Below are positions 9,030 through 20,754 of a DNA stretch of 64,000 nucleotides, in pieces; the first letter of the stretch is position 1, and every line of letters starts with the position of its first letter. Location of the stretch: assembly GCA_037045435.1 (NCBI GenBank), contig JBAOID010000016.1:1-64000 (forward strand). Direction: 5' to 3'. The DNA comes from CBDUEF01 sp018063485. Its GTDB lineage: Bacteria; Pseudomonadota; Alphaproteobacteria; Rhodobacterales; Rhodobacteraceae. A program made the translations under genes and the position numbers. The notes beneath the pieces were generated by a model that saw only the letters and a list, made by a program, of their open reading frames with translations, searched no databases and was not told the origin of the DNA.

Positions 9030-11991
9030 TCAGCCGAGCGCCTCGTTGACCAGAGTTTGCTGTTCGAGTTTGTGGCGGGAGGCGAGGCCCGTTGCGGGCG
9101 AGGCCGAAGCTGGTCGACCGGCATAGGTGGCCCGGTTGGTCTTGCTACCGATTTCGGTAAGGATTTCTTCGAGTTCGGGTTCGATATAGAACCAGGAGCC
9201 GGCATTTTTCGGCTCTTCCTGACACCAGATCACTTCGGCGGATTTGAAGCGGGAAAGCTCGGCCACCAGCGAGCGTTTGGGCATCGGGTAAAGCTGTTCG
9301 ATGCGGAGCAGATAGACATCATCCAGGCCGCGTTCATCGCGCTCGGCCAAGAGATCATAATAGACCTTGCCCGAGCAAAGCACGACGCGCTTGATCTTGG
9401 CATCTGGCTTCAGTTGCAGCTTGGAATTGCCCTTTTGAGCATCATCCCACAGGACGCGGTGGAAGGTTGATCCTTCGGTGAAATCGGCCGCATTCGAGAT
9501 CGCCATCGGGTGGCGCAGCAGGGATTTCGGCGTCATCAGGATCAACGGTTTGCGGAAGTCGCGGTGAAGCTGGCGGCGCAGGATATGGAAGTAGTTTGCG
9601 GGCGTGGTGCAATTGGCCACGATCCAGTTGTCTTGTGCCGAGTTTTGCAAGAAGCGTTCGAGGTGGGCCGAGGAATGTTCCGGCCCCTGGCCTTCAAACC
9701 CATGTGGCAGCAAGCAGACAAGGCCCGACATCCGCAGCCATTTCAACTCACCGGCGCTGATGAACTGATCGAACATGATCTGCGCGCCATTGGCGAAATC
9801 GCCAAATTGCGCCTCCCACATCGTAAGGGCGTTGGGCTCGGACAGCGAATAGCCGTATTCAAACCCCAGCACCGCATATTCGGAAAGCATCGAATCGATC
9901 ACCTCAAAGCGCGCTTGTCCGGCGCGGATGTGGTTCAGCGGATAATAGCGTTCCTCGGTCACCTGATCGACCCAGCCGGAGTGGCGCTGTGAAAAGGTGC
10001 CGCGGGTGCAATCCTGACCTGACAGCCGCACGGGGAAGCCTTCGAGTTGCAGCGAGCCAAAGGCCAATGCCTCGGCGGTGGCCCAATCAAAGCCGTTGCC
10101 GGAAGTAAACATTGCCTTTTTGGCCTCAAGCAGGCGCGCCACGGTCTTGTGCAGATCAAACCCTTCGGGAACGCGGGTGAGCGCCGCGCCCACTTCGGCC
10201 ATGGTTTGCGCTTTCATCCATGTTTCGCCCGCCTGATAGGATTTCAGATCCTCGCGGGTTATGGATTTCCAGCGGCCATCCATCCAGTCGGCCTTGTTGG
10301 GCTTGTACTCTTTGCCGGCCTCGAACTCGGCGTTCAGCGTGGCCTGAAACGCGGCCTTCATATCCTCGATTTCGCCCTCGGGGATCAGACCGTCCCTGAC
10401 CAGACGCTCGGTGTAAAGCTGGAGCGTGGTTTTCTGCTTGCGGATGCGGGCATACATCGCCGGGTTGGTGAACATCGGCTCGTCGCCTTCGTTGTGACCA
10501 AAGCGGCGGTAGCAGAAGATGTCGAGCACAACGTCCTTGTGGAAGGTCTGGCGGAATTCGGTGGCAACCTTGGCGGCATGAACCACAGCTTCGGGATCAT
10601 CGCCGTTGACGTGGAAGATCGGGGCCTCGACCATCAGCGCGATATCGGTGGGATAGGGCGATGAGCGCGAGAATGACGGCGCAGTGGTAAAGCCGATCTG
10701 GTTATTGACCACGACATGAATGGTGCCGCCGGTGCGATGGCCTTTCAGACCGGAAAGGCCGAAACATCTCGGCCACAACGCCTTGGCCTGCAAAGGCCGC
10801 ATCACCGTGCAGAAGGATCGGCAAGACCTGATGGCGGTCGGTGTCGTTCATCTGATCTTGCTTGGCGCGGACCTTGCCCAGAACAACCGGGTTCACGGCC
10901 TCAAGATGGCTGGGGTTGGCGGTGAGGCTGAGGTGAACGGTGTTGCCGTCAAAGGTGCGGTCAGAGGAGGCGCCAAGGTGATATTTCACATCGCCCGAGC
11001 CATCAATGTCTTCGGGTTTGAAGCTACCGCCCTGAAACTCGTTGAAAATCGCGCGGTAGGGTTTTTGCATCACATTGGCCAGCACGTTCAAGCGGCCCCG
11101 GTGCGGCATGCCGACAACCACATCCTTGACCCCCATCGCGCCGCCGCGCTTGAGGATGGCCTCCATTGCCGGGATCAGGCTTTCGGCACCGTCAAGACCA
11201 AAGCGCTTGGTGCCCATGTATTTGACATGAAGGAACTTCTCATAGCCCTCGGCCTCCACCAGTTTGTTGAGGATCGCCTTGCGGCCCTCGCGGGTGAAGG
11301 CGATTTCCTTGCCATAGCCCTCGATCCGCTCTTTAAGCCAAGCAGCTTGGGCGGGATCGGAGATGTGCATGAATTGCAGCGCGAATGTGCCACAATAGGT
11401 GCGTTTCACGATGTCGATGATTTCGCGCATCGACGCGGTTTCAAGGCCCAGCACGTTGTCGATGAAGATCGGGCGATCCATGTCGGCCTCGGCAAAGCCG
11501 TAGGAGGCGGGATCAAGCTCGGGGTGGTTGGACTCGTCGCGCATGTCCAGCGGATCAAGATTGGCGGCAAGGTGGCCACGGATGCGGTAGGCGCGGATGA
11601 TCATGATGGCGCGGATGCTGTCGAGCACCGCGCGTTTGATCTGATCATCGGTGACCGCCACGCCCATATCGGCGGCTTTGGCGGCGATTTTGGCACCCGC
11701 CGCGCGGGCCTCTTTCGGTGGGGCCATCAGCGGCCATTCGCCGGTAAGCGCGCCGGTCAGATCATCGGAAGGCTCGGGCGGCCAATCCTTGCGCGCCCAA
11801 GACGGCCCTTCGGCCGCGCGTTTGGTGTCCCTTTCGCTGTCGCCCATGGCGCGGAAGAAATCCGCCCATTGCGCATCAACCGAGGCGGGATCAGCGGCAT
11901 GGCGCGCGGCCAGTTGGTCGATGTAATCGGCATTGGCCCCATCAAGGAAAGAGCCTGCGCGGAATTGGTCATTGGGGGATTGTTCGGTCAT
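9030..11991 (-). CDS. sucA: 2-oxoglutarate dehydrogenase E1 component (frameshifted here)
   Basis: The thiamine-diphosphate enzyme that decarboxylates 2-oxoglutarate. Corrected length is 986 residues, typical for SucA. The N-terminal part starts MTEQSPNDQFRAGSFLDGAN and includes GMPHRGRLNVLANV. The second part has GTIHVVVNNQIGFTT and the C-terminal LPHGFEGQGPEHSSAHLERFL and CQEEPKNAGSW. The two frames join at VVAEMF-GLSGLKGHR once one T is removed from a TTT run (10762-10764 on the plus strand). It is followed by sucB 33 bp downstream, so the two are surely cotranscribed. Confidence 0.94.
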
Positions 11992-12111
11992 TGGGTTACC
12001 TCAACTGGATTGGGGTCACAGAAGGATGAAGGGTTGGTTGAGACAGCAGGACCGCCCGCCAAAGGGCGGGCTGTAGGGGAGTGGTCTGGTCGCACCTGAT
12101 CCAAGTCTTGC

Positions 12112-12172
12112 TCCGTAGGGCGGGGGTTCCCCCGCCGTTTGGGGATGGGGCGGGGTGATCCCCGCCCTAGGC
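12112..12172. repeat. GTAGGGCGGGG-type palindromic repeat
   Basis: Two GC-rich hairpins (GGGCGGGGG/CCCCCGCC and GGGCGGGGT/ATCCCCGCCC) lie between sucD and sucA. A closely similar unit starting CCGTAGGGCGGGG lies between sucC and sucD (13058-13128). Within an operon such hairpins could set 3' end stability and the ratio of subunits. Confidence 0.65.
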
Positions 12173-13051
12173 CTTGATTGCTTTCATCACCGCCTCGCCC
12201 AGATGGGCGGGCGACTCGGCCACCACGATTCCGGCCTTGTTCATCGCCTCGATCTTCGATTCTGCGTCACCCTTGCCGCCCGAAACGATGGCTCCGGCGT
12301 GGCCCATGCGGCGGCCAGGAGGGGCGGTGCGGCCGGCGATGAAGCCTGCGGTGGGCTTCCAGCGGCCCTTTTTGCGCTGGGCGGCCAGGTACTCCGCCGC
12401 CTCTTCCTCGGCTGAACCGCCGATTTCGCCGATCATGATCATCGAATGGGTTTCGGGATCGTTCAGGAACATCTCCAGCACGTCGATATGTTCGGTGCCC
12501 TTGATCGGATCGCCGCCGATGCCGACAGCGGTGGATTGGCCAAGGCCAAGGTCGGAGGTTTGCTTGACGGCCTCATAGGTGAGGGTGCCGGAACGCGAGA
12601 CCACGCCGACAGAGCCGCGCTTGTGGATATGGCCCGGCATGATGCCGATCTTGCAGGCGCCCGGCGTGATCACGCCGGGGCAGTTCGGCCCGATCAGCCG
12701 TGATTTCGAGCCTTCGAGCGCGCGTTTGACCTTCATCATGTCCAGCACCGGGATGCCTTCGGTGATGCAGACGATCAACTCCATCTCGGCGTCGATCGCT
12801 TCAAGGATGCTGTCGGCGGCAAACGGCGGCGGGACATAGATCACAGAGGCATTGGCACCGGTGAGCGCGCGGGCCTCATGCACCGAGTTGAACACCGGCA
12901 GATCAAGGTGGGAGGTGCCGCCCTTGCCGGGGGTGACGCCGCCGACCATTTTGGTGCCATAGGCGATGGCCTGTTCCGAATGGAACGTGCCCTGAGAGCC
13001 GGTAAAACCCTGGCAGATCAGCTTGGTGTTTTCGTTTACGAGAATGGCCAT
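12167..13051 (-). CDS. sucD: Succinyl-CoA ligase (ADP-forming) alpha subunit
   Basis: A 294-residue subunit that carries the phosphohistidine and binds CoA. Visible signatures: CoA-binding GFTGSQGTFHSEQ near the N-terminus, IGPNCPGVITPG, and GHAGAIVSGGKGDAESK containing the phosphorylated histidine. It follows sucC (73-bp gap) and precedes sucA in the same direction. Confidence 0.97.
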   Translation of the reverse strand: MAILVNENTKLICQGFTGSQGTFHSEQAIAYGTKMVGGVTPGKGGTSHLDLPVFNSVHEARALTGANASVIYVPPPFAADSILEAIDAEMELIVCITEGIPVLDMMKVKRALEGSKSRLIGPNCPGVITPGACKIGIMPGHIHKRGSVGVVSRSGTLTYEAVKQTSDLGLGQSTAVGIGGDPIKGTEHIDVLEMFLNDPETHSMIMIGEIGGSAEEEAAEYLAAQRKKGRWKPTAGFIAGRTAPPGRRMGHAGAIVSGGKGDAESKIEAMNKAGIVVAESPAHLGEAVMKAIKA

Positions 13052-13057
13052 TTGTCT

Positions 13058-13123
13058 CTCCGTAGGGCGGGGTAGGCCCCGCCATGTGTGTGTGCGAAGG
13101 CGGGGTGACCCCCGCCCTACGGG

Positions 13124-13128
<5 letters not shown>
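13058..13128. repeat. GTAGGGCGGGG-type palindromic repeat
   Basis: The outer arms CCGTAGGGCGGGG and CCCCCGCCCTACGG form an inverted repeat around a GT-rich centre, occupying the sucC-sucD gap almost completely. It is the same repeat type as 12112-12172. Confidence 0.65.
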
Positions 13129-14318
<1,190 letters not shown>

Positions 14319-14412
14319 GGATCTGTCCCATCAGCTTGAATTCAGCCCCTCTTGCCACAGATTGCAGGGCTGACAAAACCCTAAGCCACCGAGATCGGCG
14401 GAAAAGCGACAT

Positions 14413-14445
14413 TTGTGATCACAGCAAAAAAATTTGTGATCACAA
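14413..14445. promoter_or_regulatory. Paired palindromic operator upstream of sucC
   Basis: TTGTGATCACA at 14413-14423 and TTGTGATCACAA at 14434-14445, centre to centre 21 bp, so both face the same side of the helix. They lie about 95-125 bp upstream of the sucC start. The same pair with identical 21-bp spacing occurs upstream of sdhC (23375-23407). The regulator is not identifiable from the sequence. AkgR, described for TCA control in R. sphaeroides, is one candidate by function only. Confidence 0.72.
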
Positions 14446-14485
14446 GCAGGATTTCGTTACCGCAAATGGCCGCGCGGGCCTGAAG

Positions 14486-15685
14486 TCAGTTCAGGTAGAT
14501 GGCCATCAGCATGGCATTGCCCTGCATCATGCCTTCAAAGCGGTTCCAACTGTCGGCGCTGATCAAAGCGCCGTTTTCCAGATAGGGGGCGGCGGCCCAG
14601 CCGTGAATCCAGCCGACCACATCAATCGGCGCGGGTTCGAGAAACACGCGTTTCATATTCACCCCCACCGGCCCGTCCAGACGCCAATAGGGCACCAGTT
14701 TTTCGCCGTTCAACATGGCTTCCAGATCGGCCAGAACCTCTTGCCAGCGCGCGCCGGTATCGGCGGGCAGATCAAGGCCAAGGGCGGATTTCTGCCGGGC
14801 GTTGGGCAGCCATTCGTTTGCATCATCGGTTTCCTTGTCGACCAGCGTCCAGAAACGGCGGTTGTCGGTGACCATGGCCAGGAAGTGATCGCGCGCGGCG
14901 GCCATGCGCGGGGCGTCGGGGGTTTGGTGCAGCATATCAAACACGGTGGCAAAGACGTCAAAGCCATCGGGGGCGGTGGCATCCATGCCGAAAATCGGAT
15001 CGGGGGCCATGGTGCCCAGAGACTCCATCCTGGCGCGGCCCTGCATTATTCTGGTGATCGGCGGGGTAGGATCATAGGCGAGGATCATTTCCGACATACC
15101 GCCCAGCATATGCGTATAGGCCGAGAGCCAGGCGGCATCGGCGACATCGAACCGCACCACAGGCGCAGGCGTGGCCGGATCGCGCGATTGCCATTGCCAG
15201 CCCATCAGGATCGGGCCGAGGACTTCGAGCAGATCTTCGCCGGGATCGCGGGTTTGGTTGGCGTTGATGTCGAACCAGAGGTCGGCAAAGTTGATCTCGA
15301 CGCCGAAATCGGAGCTATCGGGGATATCGGCCAAGGGCGCGCGGGCGGCGTCCATGGTGGTGGTGACGGTGGTAAAGAGGGTGGTGAAAAGCGCCGGATC
15401 AAAGGCGGCGGGGGTGGGGTTTTCCGGCAGGCGGGTGTTCAGCATCGGCAACATGCCGGTGCGGTCGATGAACCCCGAGGCCCAGCGCAGTTGCATGCTG
15501 AGTTCAACCGCCGACAGAAAGCGCACTCCGCCAAGGGCGAAGCGGTCGGCATCGGTGGGGGAGGGCAGGGCGGCAAGCCGGGCTTCGGTCGCGGTGATGC
15601 CTTTGGCCCCGAGTTCCTTGCTGAGGGTTTCGGCGGCAAGGGGGGAGGCAAGAGTGGTCAGGGCCAGAACGATTAACGCGCGCAT
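14486..15685 (-). CDS. Secreted conserved protein of unknown function
   Basis: A 399-residue protein. The first 18 residues (MRALIVLALTTLASPLAA) form a clear signal peptide, so the product is probably periplasmic. The mature part is rich in Trp, Asp and Pro and contains ADLWFDINANQTRDPGEDLLEVLG, a stretch with calcium-loop-like acidic spacing. I do not recognise a catalytic motif. It is convergent in position between the suc promoter and the methyltransferase gene. Function unknown. Confidence 0.7.
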   Translation of the reverse strand: MRALIVLALTTLASPLAAETLSKELGAKGITATEARLAALPSPTDADRFALGGVRFLSAVELSMQLRWASGFIDRTGMLPMLNTRLPENPTPAAFDPALFTTLFTTVTTTMDAARAPLADIPDSSDFGVEINFADLWFDINANQTRDPGEDLLEVLGPILMGWQWQSRDPATPAPVVRFDVADAAWLSAYTHMLGGMSEMILAYDPTPPITRIMQGRARMESLGTMAPDPIFGMDATAPDGFDVFATVFDMLHQTPDAPRMAAARDHFLAMVTDNRRFWTLVDKETDDANEWLPNARQKSALGLDLPADTGARWQEVLADLEAMLNGEKLVPYWRLDGPVGVNMKRVFLEPAPIDVVGWIHGWAAAPYLENGALISADSWNRFEGMMQGNAMLMAIYLN

Positions 15686-15744
15686 GGAAAATCCTTTCGA
15701 TCAATGCCGCAAGGATGGCGCGGGTGGGGTTGGATTGCAAGCGA

Positions 15745-16476
15745 TCAGCCGTGGGTGAAGAGCCTTTGGCCGCGTGGCAGGCGGCTGTCTTGCAAGGTGA
15801 GCGGCAAGCCGTGGTTCGCGCCGAGTTCGAGGATGTCGGCTGCCGCATGGTGATAGGGCGCGCGGGTGGCGTGGGTGACAACGCCATCGGGCTGGCGGTG
15901 GCTTTGCGCCGGGTTTGGCGGGGCGAGGAAAGCGGTGAAGAGGAGTTTTTGCAGCCCGGGGAAGTGGGCGCGGATTTGGGATAGCGCGCGGTTCAGGTGC
16001 GAGAGCGGCAGGTGAGTAAAGACCGCAAAGGCGAGGACGTGGGTGATGGTGTCGGGCAGGCCCGCAAAGGTGAAATCTGGGTCTTCGATCAGATGATTTT
16101 CCGGCAGGCGGGTGGGGTCGGCCAACTCGATGGCGCGGCCTCTCTGCATCAGTGCGCCGCTGAGATCGGTGGCCCGGTAGTGGCCGGGATCAAGGTAGGG
16201 CACGGCCTTGCAGCCCAGACGCAGGCTGCCTGCGCCGATGTCGAGAAGCTGGTGGTAGGGCATGAGGCCGTGGGATAGCAAAAGGGCCATTTGCAGCCGT
16301 CCGGTCTCTTCCCAGCGCCCGCCGACGATGTCGCGGTGGCGGCCTTTGGCGAGGGCATCAGAGTAGAAACCGGGTTTGTGATAGGGCGAGATCGCGCTGG
16401 TTGAAGCGGTGTCGGGGGGTTCACACCCCTGTCGCGGCCCTCCGGTGGGATCTTTGGACGATGAGGACGGGGTCAC
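15745..16476 (-). CDS. Class I SAM-dependent methyltransferase
   Basis: A 243-residue protein. The SAM-binding motif LLDIGAGSLRLGCKAV lies about a third of the way in, followed by YRATDLSGALM and the helix VLAFAVFTHLPLSHLNRAL. The substrate is unknown. I choose the GTG start at 16476 because it overlaps the TGA of pepT in a GTGA arrangement, suggesting translational coupling. The longer open frame is out-of-frame pepT sequence. Confidence 0.8.
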   Translation of the reverse strand: MTPSSSSKDPTGGPRQGCEPPDTASTSAISPYHKPGFYSDALAKGRHRDIVGGRWEETGRLQMALLLSHGLMPYHQLLDIGAGSLRLGCKAVPYLDPGHYRATDLSGALMQRGRAIELADPTRLPENHLIEDPDFTFAGLPDTITHVLAFAVFTHLPLSHLNRALSQIRAHFPGLQKLLFTAFLAPPNPAQSHRQPDGVVTHATRAPYHHAAADILELGANHGLPLTLQDSRLPRGQRLFTHG

Positions 16477-17706
16477 GGTTTGGCGGCGTGTTGCACCAAG
16501 GCGAGGGCGAAATCGGTCGCACGGCCCATATCCTGCACGGAAATCCATTCCAGCGGGCCGTGGATGTTTTGCATTCCGGTAAAGAGATTGGGGGTGGGGA
16601 TGCCCATTTCGGTGAGACGCGAGCCATCGGTGCCGCCGCGGATTGGAACCGAGATCGGCTCGATCCCGATGGCGCGGCAGGCCTCTTGGGCGAGGATCAC
16701 GGGCGTCATGTCCTTTTCCAGCCAATAGCGCATGTTGCGGTATTGTTTGGTGAGGGTGCAGCTGATTTCAGCGCCCGGTTCGGTGGCGGCGATGGTCGTG
16801 CAAAGCTGTTGCAGCAGCGCGCCTTTGGCGGCGAGGCCGCTCCGTTCGAAATCGCGCAGGATGAAGCGCAGGGTGCAGTCTGCGGCGGAACCGTTCAGGT
16901 CGGTGAGGTGGATGAAGCCCTCGCGGCCTTCGGTGGCCTCGGGGGTCTGGTTGGCGGGCAGGGCAAGGATGATCTTGGCGGCAAGATGCAGGGCGTTGAT
17001 CAGTTTGCCCTTGGCCGATACCGGGGTGGATCGACACACCGGTGATTTTTACCGTCGCGGCATCGGCCGAAAAGCTCTCATATTCCACCTCGCCCACTGC
17101 GCCACCGTCGAAAGTATAGGCGAAATCGGCGGCGAGATCGGCAGGCAGGCGGGAATGAACGCCGCGACCGATTTCCTCATCCGGGGTGAAGGCGATGCGC
17201 AGCGGCGGGTGCGGAATTTCGGGATGGGCGAGCAGGTGGCGCGCGGCGGTCATCAAGATGGCAACGCCGGCCTTGTCATCGGCCCCCAGCAGGGTAAGGC
17301 CCGAGGCGGTGATGATGTCATGCCCCTGTTTGGTGGCAAGATAGGGAAAATCCTCGGGCGACAGGGTGAGCGCCGCGTTGTCGGGATAGCTGATTGCGCC
17401 GCCGTTGTAACCCTTGATCAGGCGCGGTTTCACTCCGGTGGCGTTGAATTGGGGGGCGGTATCGACATGGGCGAGCAGGCCGACGGTTGGGCCCGCCGCC
17501 GTGCCGGGGATGGTGGCCAGGACCGTGCCATATTCGGTAAGGGTGACTTCCGAGGCACCGATTTCGATCAGTTCGGCTTGCAGCAGGTTCAGGATGGTGA
17601 ACTGGATATTGGTCGAGGGCGAGGCGGTGTTGTCCTCATTGCTCTGGCTGTCGATCGATGCATAGCGCATCAGACGCGTGGCGAGTTCTTCGTGGAAATC
17701 AGACAT
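16473..17706 (-). CDS. pepT: Peptidase T (tripeptide aminopeptidase), frameshifted here
   Basis: An M20-family zinc tripeptidase. Metal-site segments: GLLAHVDTAP (His-x-Asp), TLLGADDKAGVAIL (Asp and the bridging region), FTPDEEIGRG (Glu-Glu) and, at the C-terminus, PIRGGTDGSRLTEMGIPTPNLF. One extra base near 17019 splits the frame after VSIHPG; the other part resumes at AKGKLINALHLAAK. Corrected length 410 residues matches PepT. Coupled to the downstream methyltransferase by a 4-bp overlap. Confidence 0.92.
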
Positions 17707-17914
17707 ATGGGCCTCCTCTGGCTGGGCGGATTTGGGGCAATGGCGGGTAACAAGTCAAGCTGTGGAATGGGTGAATGTCTGAGGGCCGGGGGAGGGCGAT
17801 GGAAGGTCCGGGTGGCGCGTCAGCGCCGCCCGATAGACTTGCAATTCCGTGTCGGACCGTCTTTCCTGGCAGTGTTGGCTTGTGCGACAGGCAAGGCCAA
17901 AAAGGAGTGCGCGG

Positions 17915-18664
17915 GTGCTGGATTATGTCTTGATGGTCGTGGCGGGATTTGCCGCTGGGATGCTGAACGCGGTGGCGGGTGGCGGCACGTTTGTGACCTT
18001 TCCGGCGTTGGTCTATCTGGGGGTGCCGGTGATTTCGGCCAATGCGACGGCGACTCTGACGGCGCTGCCGGGATATGTGAGTTCGGCCTGGGCGTTTCGG
18101 CGGGATCTTCGACCAGAGGGAAGCCTGGGCCTGCGCGCAATCATCGCGGTGGCGGCTTTGGGGGCCGTGGTGGGGGCGGTGTTGCTGTTGGTGACGCCAA
18201 GCCGCGTGTTTTCGGGGGTGGTGCCGTGGTTGCTTTTGGTGGCGACGCTGCTGTTTGCGCTGGGCCCGCGGGTTTTGACGCTCGCACGGGCGCGCGGCAT
18301 GGGGATGGCCGGGCCGCTGGTCGCGGCGGCGGCGATTTTTGCGGTGTCGGTTTACGGCGGTTATTTCAACGGCGGTCTGGGGATCATGCTTTTGGCGACA
18401 TTCGGGCTGCTTGGCTATGTTGATCTGCATGGGATGAACGGGCTCAAGAATGTGCTGTCGGCGATTCTGTCGCTGATCTCGGCGGCCACGTTTATCGCGG
18501 CGGGGCTGATTGCATGGAAACCGGCGTTGATCATGGCGGTTGCCTCGACCGCTGGCGGCTATATCGGGGCGAGCCAAAGCCGCAAAATCAAGCGGATCGG
18601 GCTGCTGCGGGGATTTGTGATCGCGGTGGGGGCGGTGATGACGCTGTTGTTTTTCTGGAAATAG
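17915..18664 (+). CDS. TauE/SafE-family membrane permease
   Basis: A 249-residue integral membrane protein with about eight hydrophobic segments. The repeated motif GMLNAVAGGGTFVTFPAL near the N-terminus and GGYFNGGLGIMLLA in the middle are typical of the TauE/SafE/YfcA group, which export sulphonates or other organic anions. The GTG start at 17915 has AAAGGAG at 17901-17907, so the longer frame upstream is not needed. It is convergent with mdh. Confidence 0.88.
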   Translation: MLDYVLMVVAGFAAGMLNAVAGGGTFVTFPALVYLGVPVISANATATLTALPGYVSSAWAFRRDLRPEGSLGLRAIIAVAALGAVVGAVLLLVTPSRVFSGVVPWLLLVATLLFALGPRVLTLARARGMGMAGPLVAAAAIFAVSVYGGYFNGGLGIMLLATFGLLGYVDLHGMNGLKNVLSAILSLISAATFIAAGLIAWKPALIMAVASTAGGYIGASQSRKIKRIGLLRGFVIAVGAVMTLLFFWK

Positions 18665-18680
18665 CCAAAGACCAACGAAG

Positions 18681-18704
18681 AAAGGGCGCCGCAGGGGCGC
18701 CCTT
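18681..18704. terminator. Bidirectional terminator between tauE-like gene and mdh
   Basis: The perfect stem AAAGGGCGCC / GGCGCCCTTT with a 4-nt loop lies 16 bp after the permease stop and 18 bp after the mdh stop. A/T at both stem ends supports use in both directions. Confidence 0.75.
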
Positions 18705-18722
18705 TCTGGGGTGTGGGAAAGA

Positions 18723-19685
18723 TTACTTCAGCGACGGATCAATGGCCTTGCAGGCATCGACCAGGCCTTTGACGGCATCGACCGATTTCTGGAACATCGC
18801 ATTTTCATCGGCAGTCATCTTGATGTCGACCACGCGCTCGACGCCGCCTGCGCCCAGAATTGTGGGAACGCCGACATAGATGCCATCAAGGCCCAACGCG
18901 CCTTTCACAAAGGCCGCACAGGGCAACAGGCGCTTTTGATCCTTGAGGTAGGCCTCGGCCATCTCGATGGCAGAGGTCGCCGGGGCGTAAAAGGCGGAAC
19001 CGGTTTTCAACAGACCCACGATTTCCGCGCCGCCGTCACGGGTGCGCTGGATGATGGCGTCAAGTTTGGCCTGGGTGGTCCAGCCCATTGCCACCAGATC
19101 GGGCAAGGGGATGCCGCCCACGGTGGAGTAGCGGGCCAGCGGCACCATGGTATCGCCGTGGCCGCCCAGAACGAAAGCGGTCACATCGCGCATCGAGACG
19201 TTGAATTCGAGCGACAGGAAGTGGCGGAAGCGGGCCGAATCCAGCACGCCGGCCATGCCGACAACCATGTGATGCGGCAGGCCGGAAAACTCGCGCAGCG
19301 CCCAGACCATCGCATCCAGCGGGTTGGTGATACAGATCACAAAGGCGTTCGGGCAATGCTCTTTCAGACCTTCACCGACCGCTTTCATCACCTTGAGGTT
19401 GATGCCCAACAGATCGTCACGCGACATGCCGGGTTTGCGCGGCACACCTGCGGTGACGATGCAGACATCGGCACCTGCGATCTCGGCGTAGGAATTGGCG
19501 CCTTTCATCTTGGCGTCGAACCCTTCAGACGGGCCTGATTGCGCGATATCGAGCGCCTTGCCCTGCGGGGTGCCTTCGGCGATGTCGAACAGGATCACGT
19601 CGCCAAGTTCCTTGATGGCCGCCAGATGGGCCAGCGTGCCACCGATCTGGCCTGCGCCGATAAGTGCGATTTTGGGTCGAGCCAT
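18723..19685 (-). CDS. mdh: Malate dehydrogenase
   Basis: A 320-residue NAD-dependent malate dehydrogenase of the lactate-dehydrogenase-like type. Signatures: GAGQIGGTLAHLAA at the N-terminus, TAGVPRKPGMSRDDLLGIN, TNPLDAMVW, and the catalytic VLGGHGDTMVPL. It closes the malate-to-oxaloacetate step. Positioned upstream of the suc block on the same strand but separated by convergent genes, so it has its own promoter. The divergent neighbour mcl2 makes malate from malyl-CoA. Confidence 0.97.
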   Translation of the reverse strand: MARPKIALIGAGQIGGTLAHLAAIKELGDVILFDIAEGTPQGKALDIAQSGPSEGFDAKMKGANSYAEIAGADVCIVTAGVPRKPGMSRDDLLGINLKVMKAVGEGLKEHCPNAFVICITNPLDAMVWALREFSGLPHHMVVGMAGVLDSARFRHFLSLEFNVSMRDVTAFVLGGHGDTMVPLARYSTVGGIPLPDLVAMGWTTQAKLDAIIQRTRDGGAEIVGLLKTGSAFYAPATSAIEMAEAYLKDQKRLLPCAAFVKGALGLDGIYVGVPTILGAGGVERVVDIKMTADENAMFQKSVDAVKGLVDACKAIDPSLK

Positions 19686-19834
19686 GGGTAATCCCCTCAG
19701 GTTTGAAAATGATGCGGCTTTGGTAAGCCCAAATGGGGGGAGGGCGCAAGCCCGCCGCGCTGCGGCAAATCAGGGTGAGGATGAAAACCGCTTGGTTGTC
19801 AGTGAAAGGTGATCGGCAATGAAAGCGGCCAATG

Positions 19835-19847
19835 CTGCGTTGCGGCA
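19835..19847 (+). promoter_or_regulatory. Shared 13-mer in the mcl2 promoter
   Basis: CTGCGTTGCGGCA lies 66 bp before the mcl2 start. The identical 13-mer occurs upstream of ecm (31413-31425) and ccr (33342-33354) and, as far as I could see by reading, nowhere else in the window. A partial version, GCTGCGGCAAAT, lies at 19759-19770. Confidence 0.6.
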
Positions 19848-19913
19848 AATTCCTGCTTGCTGAATCTGTTGCAATGGGGCTTGTTTGCGTAAGAATATTG
19901 CTTGGAGAGAATC

Positions 19914-20753
19914 GTGACCGCACGCCCTTATCGCTCAATGCTGTATACTCCCGCGTCCAATGAGCGGGCTTTGGGCAATGCGCGCAATCTCGCCGCTGAT
20001 GGGATCATGTTTGATCTGGAAGATGCGGTGGCACCCGACGAAAAAAACCGCGCGCGTGAGATCTTGGTGCGGGTGCTGCACACTGTGGATTTCGGGGCGC
20101 GGGTGCGCTTGGTGCGGGTGAATGGGCCGGATACGGCTTGGGGTGCTGCTGATCTTGCGGCTTTTGCCGATCATGCCGGGGTGGATGCGATTTTGCTTCC
20201 CAAGGTGAATTCGGCGGCCGAGCTGGAGGTGCCGGGCATCAAGCCGTTGTGGGCGATGATGGAAACCGCGCCGGGTATATTGAATGCCGCTGCGATTGCG
20301 GCACATCCGCGGTTGCAAGGCATGGTGATGGGCACCAATGATCTGGCCAGGGAATTGGGCTCACGGGCGCGGGCGGATCGGTTGCCGATGCAGGTGGGGC
20401 TTGGTCTGTGCCTGTTGGCAGCGCGCGCCTTTGGGCGGGTGATCGTTGACGGGGTTTACAATGCCTTCAAGGATGAGGCGGGCCTGCGCGCTGAATGCGA
20501 GCAGGGTCGCGATATGGGTTTTGACGGCAAGACCCTGATCCATCCGGCGCAACTGGCGATTGCCAATGCGGTTTTTGCGCCGCAAGAGGCCGAACTTGAT
20601 CTGGCCCGACGTCAGATTGCTGCCTTTGAGGCGGCGCAGGCGGCGGGGCAGGGTGTCGCAGTTGTGGATGGCAAGATCGTGGAAAATCTGCATATCGTGA
20701 CGGCGCGGGCGATGCTGGCCAAAGCCAGCGCCATCGCCGCCATGGGGGTTTGA
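19914..20753 (+). CDS. mcl2: (3S)-malyl-CoA thioesterase / CoA-ester lyase family
   Basis: A 279-residue HpcH/HpaI-aldolase-family protein. The family motif MFDLEDAVAPDEK lies near residue 35; LLPKV and MMETAPGIL follow. In R. sphaeroides the gene at this position (next to mdh, nnrU, mch and sdh) is Mcl2, which hydrolyses malyl-CoA to malate and CoA in the ethylmalonyl-CoA pathway; I name it by family and synteny. GTG at 19914 follows GGAGAG closely. The stop overlaps closely with nnrU, suggesting an operon mcl2-nnrU-DUF1737-mch. Confidence 0.85.
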   Translation: MTARPYRSMLYTPASNERALGNARNLAADGIMFDLEDAVAPDEKNRAREILVRVLHTVDFGARVRLVRVNGPDTAWGAADLAAFADHAGVDAILLPKVNSAAELEVPGIKPLWAMMETAPGILNAAAIAAHPRLQGMVMGTNDLARELGSRARADRLPMQVGLGLCLLAARAFGRVIVDGVYNAFKDEAGLRAECEQGRDMGFDGKTLIHPAQLAIANAVFAPQEAELDLARRQIAAFEAAQAAGQGVAVVDGKIVENLHIVTARAMLAKASAIAAMGV

Positions 20754-20754
20754 T

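Noticed and set aside
14336..15676. 446-codon plus-strand frame upstream of sucC.
   Set aside because: Antisense to the secreted protein; low-complexity Gly/His-rich text and it would cover the paired operators.
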